From Xiphophorus maculatus (lineage: Eukaryota > Chordata > Actinopteri > Cyprinodontiformes > Poeciliidae), in assembly GCF_002775205.1 (NCBI RefSeq), contig NC_036447.1:24906501-24970500 (forward strand): a DNA stretch of 64,000 nucleotides, given 5' to 3'. Each line of letters starts with the position of its first letter. The first letter of the stretch is position 1. The notes beneath the pieces are model-generated. The model saw nothing but the letters and a program-made list of their open reading frames with translations. It was not told the origin of the DNA and made no database searches. Of the stretch, positions 23,395-33,710 are shown piece after piece. The position numbers and the translations under genes are program-made.

Positions 23395-23700
23395 AGAATA
23401 CATCTTCTCTCATCAAAGGCTTATTCCATCAGTTTCAACATCATATTTCCCAAAATTCTGCCTTAAGGAAGTTTAATTATTCTGGAAAATTAGAGAGTTA
23501 AAAAGAGTCATACCTGAAGTTATATGAAGGTCTTCTGGAAGGATGAATATCAAAATATCAAAAATGGTTTCTGTGTTTTAGTTAGATTGTTTATTTTCTT
23601 TTGGCAGAAAAATCTAAATCATGAAATAGATCAGGATCCAAAGAAATTAAAATGAAAAGAGCAAAATACAAAAACACTGAGTAAGTAAAATGAATAAGGC
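23395..23700. repeat. ART upstream-flank repeat (copy 3)
   Basis: Same sequence as 17380-17680 and, minus the hAT insertion, as the window start. Uninterrupted at the hAT target site (about 23617). Confidence 0.8.
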
Positions 23701-24605
23701 TTCTGCCCACCAGCCGTGGTCTACGCTGCTTTATACAAAAGGCAGAAGCAGAAGTTCATAAGCTAAACTTATCTGCAGAAGAACACATTTCTTTGTTATT
23801 GCAAATGTAAACCTCAAAGCTCATAAGTCACAGTCTTTTTCTGTTAATTGTGAGCTGCAACTTCCTTTTACTTGCTAACATTCATCTGTTGCACGGCCTT
23901 CTATGTCTTCAGCTGCAGTGTGCATGAGGTCTGCGTCTGACCTTGAGCTGTTCACACCTTTTTCTTGGTGTCTCACTTCTCTTTAAGTTGATTCGCCTCC
24001 AATTATTCTTAGATTGTTTCTTTTCTACAGCCCTAAAATGCAAAACTTTAAAATATCTTGGATTTTAAAGACACAAAAATCAGCAGATCTTGAGATACAC
24101 CAACACACTCACATCCCTCCTTCATCACAGAATAAAATTGAATAACCATTTATGAATGTCTTTTTCTTTTGGTTTGGATCCAGAGGCAGATTGTTGTCTG
24201 TTGTCGATCAGTTGATTGGTTTAGGCCCAGTTTGAAATCCCACTAACAACAGAGCATTTGCCAATTGCACATTACCTCTCTGAAAATACAAAGCTCCTAT
24301 TGCTGTTCTGGAAAAGGACAAACTTTAATTGTTCTGTGAAGAAAAACGATTAACATGTTTGCAAAAAACACTTGAAATGGATTTTCAGTTTTGATAGGAA
24401 TCTTTCCAACACCGTAAAAGTAAGAACATTTTATTCAGCTCTATGTGACACTAACTGACTAAATACCTCAAAAACCATCAAATGATGCTTAGAGACGATG
24501 AGCAGGGAGTTCAGGAGAATCTCAGCAGATATTTAGATGATCCAATTCAGATATTCTGTTATTAATTTAAGACCAAATCCACTGATAAAACAGCTCCATC
24601 AATGT
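23691..24605. repeat. Local repeat R, copy 3
   Basis: Near-identical to 17671-18560. A partial repeat of its parts follows at 24690-25140, where the segment starting GATGCTTAGAGACGATGAGC appears again directly after TTTCTACAGCCCTAAAAT. This is an internal duplication. Confidence 0.75.
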
Positions 24606-24689
24606 AAGTCCTGGAAAAGGACAAGCTGTGATTGGGTTATGAAGAAAATGTGGACAGAAGTTCATAAGGTAACCTTTCAACAGATTAAA

Positions 24690-25140
24690 AAAAACATCTA
24701 AACTTATCTGCAGAAGAACACATTTCTTTATTATTGCAAATGTAAACCTCAAAGCTCATAAGTCACAGTCTTTTTCTGTTAATTGTGAGCTGCAACTTCC
24801 TTTTACTTGCTAACATTCATCTGTTGCACGGCCTTCTATGTCTTCAGCTGCAGTGTGCATGAGGTCTGCGTCTGACCTTGAGCTGTTCACACCTCATTCT
24901 TGGTGTCTCACTTCTCTTTAAGTTGATTCGCCTCCAATTATTCTTAGATTGTTTCTTTTCTACAGCCCTAAAATGATGCTTAGAGACGATGAGCAGGGAG
25001 TTCAGGAGAATCTCAGCAGATATTTAGACGATCCAATTCAGATATTCTGTTATTAATTTAAGACCAAATCCACTGATAAAACAGCTTCATCAATGTTGCC
25101 ACATCAGAACCAAAGTCCTGGAAAAGGACAAGCTGTGATT
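24690..25140. repeat. Partial copy of repeat R
   Basis: Carries the middle and end of repeat R joined with a deletion at about 24973. No gene. Confidence 0.65.
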
Positions 25141-25499
25141 GGGTTATGAAGAAAATGTAGACAAATGAAACAAATATTAGGATATTAATATGACGGCTAA
25201 ATATTTTACATCCAAACATTCTGTTACACTTACAAGTAATAAAATTGGCTTTTTTTTTACCACCAGTGCAGTAATTAGCAAACCCCCACATCATCACTTT
25301 TGGTACCAAGTACATTCCTTATACAATAGCACACATTTATCCGTTATTATTGAGAAAAGTTATTTTTTTCTTTTGTAAATTATTTTGTGGAAAACACCAG
25401 TGTGTAGTTGTGCTGAATTCCTGTGTTTAAAAAGTAGTGGCTCAGCAATCATGACTACTCTACCAAAGAGCCACAGTCGCCCCTTGTGTGACACATTTT

Positions 25500-25616
25500 A
25501 CCAGAAACTTGAATCAAGTCATATTAATTCATTCATCCTTTATTATACAAACACCACACATATAATCCTAATACTAAAATAAAGTATAATTTAATACGTG
25601 CACAATGCTGACATGC
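25500..25616 (-). repeat. Relic of ART 3' flank
   Basis: About 90 bp (ATAATTTAATACG, GCACAATGCTGACAT and preceding bases) match 8925-9005, the sequence just past the ART A poly(A) site. The match stops exactly where the element at 25617 begins. An ART copy may once have lain beside this point. Confidence 0.5.
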
Positions 25617-27608
25617 AGGGCTGTGCAGAGACCTTTGGAGGGGCAGGGGCTCAAAGTTAAAAAAGGGCACATTGAACAAGATCTTAAAAACATCGTACAA
25701 CAACACAGCAACGACCCATATTAATTAAGAATCTAATTGGATCCTACTATATCATTGCCATCATGCGGGGAAATGCAAAGAAAATATAGTCTATATTTTC
25801 CCCAACAGGTATAAAGTATCTGTTTCTGCTGCTGACAGTCCTGGAGGGCTGAGCTGATCGGAGACTGTAGCTGTTAAACAGATCAGAGGAGAGAAGGTCA
25901 AAGGTTATGAAGTTATGAAATAAGCAAATTTGCTGCCATTTTACTCATGAAGCCCTAATAATATCTATTTAACCTCTAGAACAACCTGGCTGCAGACTGA
26001 TTTATAGATCCAAAAAGCTCAAAGGGGTTAAATCTATATAATAGTTTGATGTTAAACCTCTAGATCTAGAATTATAAGACTGAGATATCAAGGCAAAGAA
26101 AACTCATTAGCTGCTGGTAGGGGCCATTCAGGGGCCTCCAGACACTCAGGGGCCCCTAGAAATTGTTTAATTATAACACAGACCATAGATCTAAACCTGT
26201 GGCATCATTTATAGAGAATAACAATGTTATTACATTTTATTTAATGCATTCAGCTGAGAAAAATAAATATTTACATTTAGGATTTAATTAGTAAATTTAC
26301 TTTGTAAAAGTTTAAAGAATCATCTTGATAGTTTGATTGTTGTGTTACCATGGCTACAATATGGTGTAATCTTTGTGTTTGAATTGGGTTTGTTCACAAA
26401 TACATCACAGCCAATAACCAATAATCAGTGATTGATTTTAAACTCTGCCAATAAACCTGGTCTCCCTCTCACAGATTCACCTTATCAATATTTAAACATG
26501 TTAGTGATGCTGAGGTTCTTAGTAGGACGGGTTCCGGAGGGAGGGAGGTTCTGTCTAAGGCCCCATATTACCTTGGGCCGGCCCTGGAGGAACAGCTGCT
26601 GCGATGTGCATCTCTGGAATCTACCTGGAATCACCTGGAATCTACCTGGAATCTACCTGGAATCCCCCGGTGGCTCCTATCAGTCCCCCGATGCTTTGGA
26701 GACATTTTGCTTCATTTCATTGTGGCATGTTTGGCTTTTTGCTGCGGTTCTAATTATTGCTACAATATTTTCTCTGATGTTTATTTTGTGACTCTAAATG
26801 GGCCAAATCTTCCTTTAACACTTGAGGTTCTGCAGTAACTTCTATTTACAGCCCAGAACCTCCAGCCCAGATCCTGTCAGCAGCGGCTTTAAACCGCCTG
26901 GTAGAAAAGAGAAGCAGAGCAAACAGTCAGCAGGTGGTACCAGGTGGTACCAGGTGGTACCAGGTGGTACCGGGGCTTTGAGCTGCGTCGCGGCTCGTGG
27001 TGACAGTCGCAGTACCGTGTTTTATATCAGGATGTCTGAAATAAAAACAGATATTTTTTATATCTGTCGGCGGAACCGACTCAGACTGCCTGGAGCGAAC
27101 CGGGCTTTTAGCAGAACGATTGAGTTAAAGTCAGAAGTTTTCTCTCTGCAGTTGAAGCATTTCTGTGTTTAGAGGCGAGGCGGGTTTTGTTCCACTATTG
27201 CAAAGACAATTATGAAAATATAAATAGAAACAGTTTTTCCTAACTTCAACATCAGACCTACGTTTTTATTCACAAACCAGTGTGTGAAAAAATATTCTTG
27301 CCCATAATTTGATAGTTAGAGGACACAGATCCGCCTCCTCCTCACCATGGACCCGGAGTCTGAACAACATGGAGGCTCTGAGAGTCATTATTAGACTGAG
27401 GGCAGCCAGACTAGCTTATTTAGCTAAATTATTATATTTAGCTAAATATTATTGCGGAGGGGCAAAGCAGGCCTTCTGACATACAGATTAAAAATAAAAA
27501 ATTTTAAAAGAAGTTTTTTTTTTTTTTTTTTTTTAAACTCAAAAAGGAGCATCAAGGAAAAGAGACAGGGGCTCATGCCCCCTTTGCTCCCCCTCTGCAC
27601 GTGCCTGT
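25617..27608. mobile_element. Probable non-autonomous hAT-like element, about 2 kb
   Basis: The left end CAGGGCTGTGCAGAG and the right end, read inverted (CAGGCACGTGCAGAG), are imperfect inverted repeats followed by similar GGGGC-rich subterminal sequence. Homology of the left flank to 8925-9005 ends exactly at 25616. No transposase ORF is recognisable inside and I could not confirm a target duplication. It contains a terminal fragment of another family (CTTGGGCCGGCCCTG at about 26574), the same end as the element at 41296-42212. Confidence 0.5.
26613..26970. repeat. Two short tandem arrays (11-bp and 10-bp units)
   Basis: About 26613-26664 repeats CTGGAATCTAC-like units. 26931-26970 is four perfect copies of CAGGTGGTAC. 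Both are minisatellite-like and lie inside the element above. Confidence 0.85.
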
Positions 27609-28366
27609 TAAAATGTGTCTCTAATCACAGTGAAACTAGGCCATAACTGGCATGGTCTGAATGACACTCTGAGGAAAAGTCAAAGTAAAGCCTTTACTTT
27701 TACTGCAGGCAAAGCAAAGGCAGTGAAGCCACATCAAGTAATAAAGGAAACATTCATTCAAAGTCAAATGCAGGTTGCATCAAAATAAACAATCCAGAGT
27801 TACTAAAGCAAAACTTCCTGATAGCACGGCGAGCTGATTAATGCTGGTTCTGATTGGTTCTTTCTGACCGAGCTGAGTAATTCTGCAGAACACAGGGAGG
27901 AGGCAGAGGAGATCCATTATTTTCCCCAGAGATTATCTTATGTTAGGACAGCGAAAGTTTTAATGTATATCTAACATCGTTTTGTTTAAGATATGCTGCA
28001 GCTGTTCACTGCTTGGTTGAGGTTGAGCCGCGGCGCTCCGTCTGTGAAATATTACTACCAGTAGCGAATAGCGGCGGTCCAACAGCGAGAGCAGAACCAG
28101 CGTCTTTCACCGCTACCTCGAAAACGTTAATTATTTGTCGGTTTATTTGTTTAGCTTTTTGACCGTGATGCTAATCCAGGTGAGTGTTGGTAGTTGTGTC
28201 CTGCTTTACCTGCTGTCTAGCCGCTCCGGATGTCCTTTAGTTCCTGCTCTGAGCCTCGATGTAGCCAAACTCCGTCAAGTGTTTGTTTTTTAAATGCCAC
28301 ATTAGATTCATTGTTTTGATGCATTTTGACGAGGTAATTTTCCGCCGCAACACGCAAACGTCCCCA
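27609..28366 (+). repeat. Long inverted repeat, left arm (758 bp)
   Basis: The reverse complement of 57542-58301 with only a few differences. It is GC-richer than its surroundings and contains TGCTAATCCAG|GTGAGTG, a consensus splice donor in this orientation. It may be a duplicated promoter and first exon, or part of a mobile element. No protein frame is evident. Confidence 0.85.
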
Positions 28367-28571
28367 TTCACTCTCAGAGCGATAATATTTCACACAACAG
28401 GATTTGTTGCCGCGCGCTTGCGCAGTGAGAAGGAAAGAGGAGATCAGCAGGCTGCGAAGGGAGATAAATGTGATCGAGTTTTGTGATTGGCAACAAGAGA
28501 CAGTGATCGTCGATCACCGAACATACATTTTTCACCGAAATCGGCCGATTATAATCTTCGATCGATCAGCA

Positions 28572-28573
<2 letters not shown>

Positions 28574-28666
<93 letters not shown>

Positions 28667-28690
28667 TGTATATATACTGTATATATATGG
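28574..28690. repeat. (CT)n(AT)n microsatellite
   Basis: About 46 bp of CT followed by about 45 bp of AT. The ORFs that run through it are composition artefacts. Confidence 0.95.
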
Positions 28691-29383
28691 CCATTTCTCT
28701 CCTGCCATTTGCAGGAGAGAAACCTGCAAATGTCTTTTCTATATTTTATTTATGAAATGTAATTACAAAATGTATTTCTGACATTTTGTAATTAAATGTC
28801 AGAAATACATTTAATTATTTCTGAGCCTTTATTCTGAAATAAAGGCTCTAGTGGCCTTTATTTAATAGTAGTAGACAGGAAAGTGGGTTATGAGAGAGGG
28901 GATTCAAACCCAGGACTTTGTTGCTGCAAGGCAACAGTGCTCCCAACTGAGCCACTGTCCAACCGTTTTATTCACAAAATGAATGTTTTACTCACATCTA
29001 AGGAGAATTTAGAGGCCAATTAACCAAACAGTCATGATTTTAGACTGTGGCAGGAAGCCGGAGCGCCCAGAGAGAAACCTGCAAACAGGAAACCTGTCTA
29101 ATCTTTTTACCCTTTGATCCCAGAAGATTTTGTGTCTCTTGTCATGAATGTTTTAGTAACTGAACTCATCAACACATGTTGTGTCCCAGTTACTGAAACT
29201 TCTCCAGCCTCAAAATGCTCTGTTATTTTCTCATCAGGGATATTTTCCTCAACCAAACTAGAAATTTCTAGCTCCTCTCGGAAAATACCTTAATCGCTTT
29301 CGAGAGGAGGGGCTGGAGGAACCGTCGCATTGGATCCGTTTACCCGGTCTTTGTCTTCTTCCTTTCCTTCTCATAAAGGTAAA
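28690..29383. repeat. Dispersed direct repeat, copy 1 (about 700 bp, hairpin-rich)
   Basis: Matches 49957-50665 in the same orientation, and each copy follows an AT microsatellite. It contains at least three small perfect hairpins (TTTCTCTCCTGC/GCAGGAGAGAAA; around AAATGTATTTCTGACA; GAGCCTTTAT/ATAAAGGCTC). A B-box-like GGGATTCAAACCC lies at about 28898. The minus strand of its end (29383-29258) keeps a basic reading frame present in both copies. Confidence 0.8.
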
Positions 29384-32300
29384 TGGTCTAACTGGTGGTG
29401 GTGGATGAAGGTTCGTCTTTTTAAAAACAGCCTGGAGGCTGCAGAGCTGACAGGCATCTGCTGTCAGGTTTAATCTGTACAATCAACTATTCTCCCTGCA
29501 CTGAACCAGATCCCAGTCACATACAGTGAGCATTTAGTCTGCATTAAATGTTGAGGCAATGATTTTCTCCCATAAATAATAATTTATTACCAATTGTTTG
29601 ACGGGACCCAATAGTAGAGAACTGACTAGTTTAGGTCTTATTTTCCAGCTATATATCACTGTGCTGACCATCAACTCCTGTGTCAACACAGGAGTTGATG
29701 GTCACTGAACCTCGACCCAAATTGAGGCATGCTAGCAACGAGGAAACATTCTTGCAGAGCAGAGACAGAAACTCATAGACATCTTCCAGTAAATGTCTAC
29801 AGTGATTAAAACCTGTTTATAACTCAGCAGGTTTTTAACTATTTTGTTGGAAACGTTTGAGACAAACCAGTTTTACAACTTGAACCCTCCAGGCTAAAAG
29901 AGGCCAAACCTTAAACAACATTATGCTCAGGAATGAATGAGGGAGGATCATGTGAGAATCATCATGGAAAGTTTCCTTCATATCCACATTAAACAACAAG
30001 ATAACATAAATTCATAAAATCTGTGTTTGATCAAATATGAACATATCAGATGGTTGTGTCTACATGTGGAGAAACGTCAACATTTCAAGGTTCTTGGTTC
30101 TGTTGGCTCAGATTAGAACAAGCAGCAACTATTATTAGTTTTATTGCTCTTGTGTTTCTGTGCAGAAAATTGTGTAGATTGTTGAATTTCTTTATAGAAG
30201 CTGAAAATCTCCATTAATTTAATAAAATATTGATTAAGAAAATACTAAATATATTTAAAACATAAAAAACCTTTAACCTAAAATGTGAATTTGTTTTTTT
30301 TTATTATTTTTTACCATTTATTTTTTGGTAGCGATGATCAGACAGGATTCTTGTCATTTCAACAGATGAACACACCTGTGCTGTGAGAGGGGGCAGAGCC
30401 TCAGGTGGGCCCGGTTCGAGTTCTGGAGAATCAGGTCCAGTTCGCTCCGACTCGGTTGGTGTGAACAGAAGGAGAAGTAAAGATTTGATCAGGTGAGTTT
30501 TAACTCCACTGGGTTTTCTCTCTTTGAGCTGCTGGACAGAATCAGAACCAGAACTGGGCCTGGTTCTGGTTCTGGTTCTGTTTATGATGCAGAGCTGCAG
30601 CACCTGGTTTCAGTCAGGAACTCTGATTTTCTCTGAGTTTTCATCTGTAACCCAGACAGCAAGCTGAGTTTGCTCCCAGTTTCATAGTGGAGTCAAACTG
30701 GTACCAGTAGGTTCTGAGTGTTTGTGGCCTGGCTGAGATATCTGGGTTCCTGGTTGGTGGATGGAAAATATTTCAATATGAAGTAAATAATTTATTGATC
30801 AGAGAGGATTTCTCTTTGCTTTTATCAGTAGAAAATCCAGATTGAATCAGTCTGTGGTGACAGAGGACAGCTGATCACATTTCAATCAATTATTTATCAA
30901 TAATAAGTGATTATGGTGAAAAAACAACACAGTGCCCCCTAGAGTATTTAAAAACACCTGCCCCACCCACTGCTGTTATTTAAATCTGTGTAACTGAGTT
31001 AAAACATCAAACCATCAGAACTGATAAAAATGACTATTGGACCCGATTTACACACCCAGCAGGAAGTCGGCCATTTTGGATCTTTTTTTTTAGTTGTTTT
31101 TTTTTACACTTTGACTTTAGAAGGAAAACCTAATTTAAAAAACTAATAAAAATGTCAGATTTGTCCTGGAGATTTCAGATATTTAAGTTGAACTCCCTGA
31201 ATAAATCCTTCCTCCTCTCTGACCGTCGCTCTGTTTCTGAGTGTTTCTGGTTTTTAAATGTTTTAGGAAATCACAAATATCTGTGAATTTATAGGTTGAA
31301 ATTCAGTGATAATTTCCATAACTGTTTACAAACTCTCACTAGTAAACCTGTTTTGTTTTCTATATTTTAATCACTGAATTGTTTCGCTACCTGATACTTT
31401 CAGCCTTCATTTTCTCCTTTAGTCTGAACTAAAATCAAAGTACCTGGTGAATTAAAAAAATATGCTTGTTGTTTCCACAGTCTGGTTATCTGTGAATATT
31501 TAGATGTTTTGTTTTGTTCAGTGTTAAATGTTTGGGTTTGTTCATGTAATATAAATGAACTGAGAGTCTCTTTAGAATCACTGCAGCTTTTCCTCTCTGG
31601 TTTGGTGGCAGGATGTTGACCTTTGACCCTTGTGGTTCGATTCCTTCCTGCAGTGAGTCTTTTCCCTTTTCCAAAACTAGCAAATGTGTTTGACTGAAAT
31701 CGCCAAAATAACTAAACAGCGCCAACTAGTGTAGAATTACTGGAACATGAACTGAAGCGACATCTACAGTTAGTGAGAAGGGGCGGAGCCTCAGGTGAGT
31801 CAGGTGTGATGAGATCAGGAAAAACAGGTCATTCACTTCACTGGTTTTTTATTAGTAAAATATTAAAGTTTATTTGATGTAATAAGTGGCATGATTGGAA
31901 AATATATCTAAACTTTTAAAACAGAAACTGGGTTTAACTGGGTCTGACTTTAAATCCAAAGCCGTACAAAAGTATTTACACCTTATAAACATCATATTTG
32001 ATCAGGTTCCAGAGACCAAAACAAAGTAATATATTAATTTATATTATTAGTATTATGTGAGCTGTTGCATAATTATGAAGTGGAAGGAACCTGATGAACA
32101 GTTTTCAGATTTTCAACCAAATTATCGATCGACCTTCATGTCAGTCCTAAGGAGGACCAAAACTGACATAAGAAATAAAAGCGTAAATATATATTTAGTT
32201 TTTCCTTGTCCTTACACATTTGCTGTCATCAAGAAATGTATATGTTTTGTTTTTTCTTTCCTTTATACATGTGCTGTCATCAAAAAATATACATTTTACT

Positions 32301-32539
32301 TTTCCTTCATGTGTGATTTTGTCAAGAAATGTATATATTTTCTTTTTCATTTCCCTTAAATGTGTTTTTCAAGAAAAGTAGATATTTTGCTTTTTCTTTT
32401 CCTAATACAAGCCCTCCTTCTTTAGTCATTGCCTCCTCTCCTTTTTCTACTTCTCCTTGTCCATCTTTATGTTAACGAGGAGAGCTCCCTTCTATGACCT
32501 CTACCTCTACTATTGGCCAATAAAGCTTTGCGTAAGACA
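29384..32539. other. Gene-free region upstream of Ig-NLR locus
   Basis: No protein-coding exon recognised. 29666-29703 is a perfect palindrome (18-bp arms, 2-bp loop). At about 30491 and 31794, CAG|GTGAGT contexts could be donors of non-coding 5' exons for the downstream gene, but no evidence chooses between them. 32200-32400 is a T-rich degenerate tandem repeat (CATCAAGAAATGTATAT units). Confidence 0.45.
29666..29703. repeat. Perfect hairpin, 18-bp arms
   Basis: GACCATCAACTCCTGTGT, a 2-base loop (CA), then its exact reverse complement. Confidence 0.95.
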
Positions 32540-33186
32540 TTGTGGGGCGTTTCTGTCTCGCGCGGTCGCTCGGTGCCATCTTTCCAGGCCACAGACCAAA
32601 ACAAACTTTATCCCGGTGTTTTTATTGTGTTACTGACTGCAGTGAAGTTTGTTTAAAGTTGAATGAGTTAAAATGGAATAAAAATGCGTGTGCCTCATAT
32701 AAATAGTTTAATAGAACAATTTCACATGGACTTTTAGTCAATGGGGCACACGATATGGAAGTTATTGAAGAAAACATTATATTATTTAATATTAAAATTG
32801 TTTAAACTACTGAATATGACTTAAAATTTTAGTAGATGTAAAAGCATGAATTACCACATTTTTGTATCAGTTTTGTCACAGGGTAAGGCATTTATTAACA
32901 TTGACAGGAGTGTTTGGTTCGGAAATTTGCTGACGGTCCCTAAGTGAACTTCTGAGAGCTTGAGGAGGGAGCTTGAGAACGTCTGGCCAAAATTAGTGTT
33001 TATAAATCAGATCAACCTTGAGCTAAACACCGCTTGCTCTACGGATATTGGAATGTCCAATATCCAACTTGAAACAAACTTCACTGCAGTCAGTAACACA
33101 ATAAAAACACCGGGATAAAGTTTGTTTTGGTCTGTGGCCTGGAAAGATGGCACCGAGCGACCGCGCGAGACAGAAACGCCCCACAA
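32540..33186. repeat. Foldback structure: perfect 115-bp inverted repeat
   Basis: 32540-32654 and 33072-33186 are exact reverse complements over 115 bp, separated by 417 bp of AT-rich sequence. No target duplication is visible. On the minus strand the right arm lies inside a signal-peptide-like reading frame that starts at 33222. Confidence 0.9.
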
Positions 33187-33222
33187 CAGAAAAAGGACAA
33201 GCAGGAAAAGAACTTGTTTCAT
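33085..33222 (-). other. Possible orphan signal-peptide exon
   Basis: From the ATG at 33222 the minus strand reads MKQVLFLLVLFLLWGVSVSR followed by a polar stretch and a second hydrophobic segment (PGVFIVLLTA). A GCA|GTGAAG donor-like site closes it in phase 0. The composition is that of a secretory first exon. I find no matching downstream exon on the minus strand and do not recognise the protein. It may be an exon relic or chance. Confidence 0.3.
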
Positions 33223-33341
33223 CCATGAGGTTTGCTAAATGTTTCCCAGGCTGGACGGTGAATGTAACTCTGGATCTGATTCATTTGGATGACATGTATC
33301 ACTTGTAACACTTGATCATTTTCAGCATTAAAGTCTGTTTT

Positions 33342-33349
33342 TATAAATA
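33342..33349 (+). promoter_or_regulatory. Candidate TATA box for Ig-NLR gene
   Basis: TATAAATA some 325 bp before the signal-peptide ATG at 33671. An ISRE-like GGAAACTGAAGC (33472-33483) lies between them. Both are weak, single-sequence evidence. Confidence 0.25.
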
Positions 33350-33670
33350 ACCAAATCTCATTATTTCTCAAGGTGATTTACACTCAGGGGTTCTGGTCGG
33401 GTCCTGAAACTGGTAAACGGACATGGTGGAGCACAGAGAGAGAAATGATTGAACTCCATCAAAACTATGAGGAAACTGAAGCTCCCCGCCTTTCCTCAGA
33501 ACTGATCTGGATCAGAACCAGTTCAGCAGCATCTGAATCAGCCAATCAGCAGTGGAGTTTCCTCCCCCTCTGTGTGTCTCTGCCGATTCCAGTAGAAACG
33601 GTGATCTGGTGTCAGAGGTGATCCACCGTTGGGATCTGATGGAAGCCTCTCTGTGTGTTCTGAGAGGAAG

Positions 33671-33710
33671 ATGATGATGAAGATGATGATGATGATGATC
33701 CTCCTGCTCG
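33671..33710 (+). other. Signal-peptide exon made of an ATG repeat
   Basis: [13 protein letters not shown] followed by G|GTAAGA. The leader is encoded mainly by a trinucleotide ATG array. Joined to 35217 it reads ...[12 protein letters not shown], a plausible cleavable signal. Translation could begin at any of several Met codons. Confidence 0.7.

Noticed and set aside
26931-26970. CRISPR-like array
   Set aside because: Four contiguous 10-bp units without spacers in a vertebrate genome; a minisatellite.
28404-28781. Plus-strand frames of 91-125 codons
   Set aside because: They run through the CT/AT microsatellite and have no domain content.
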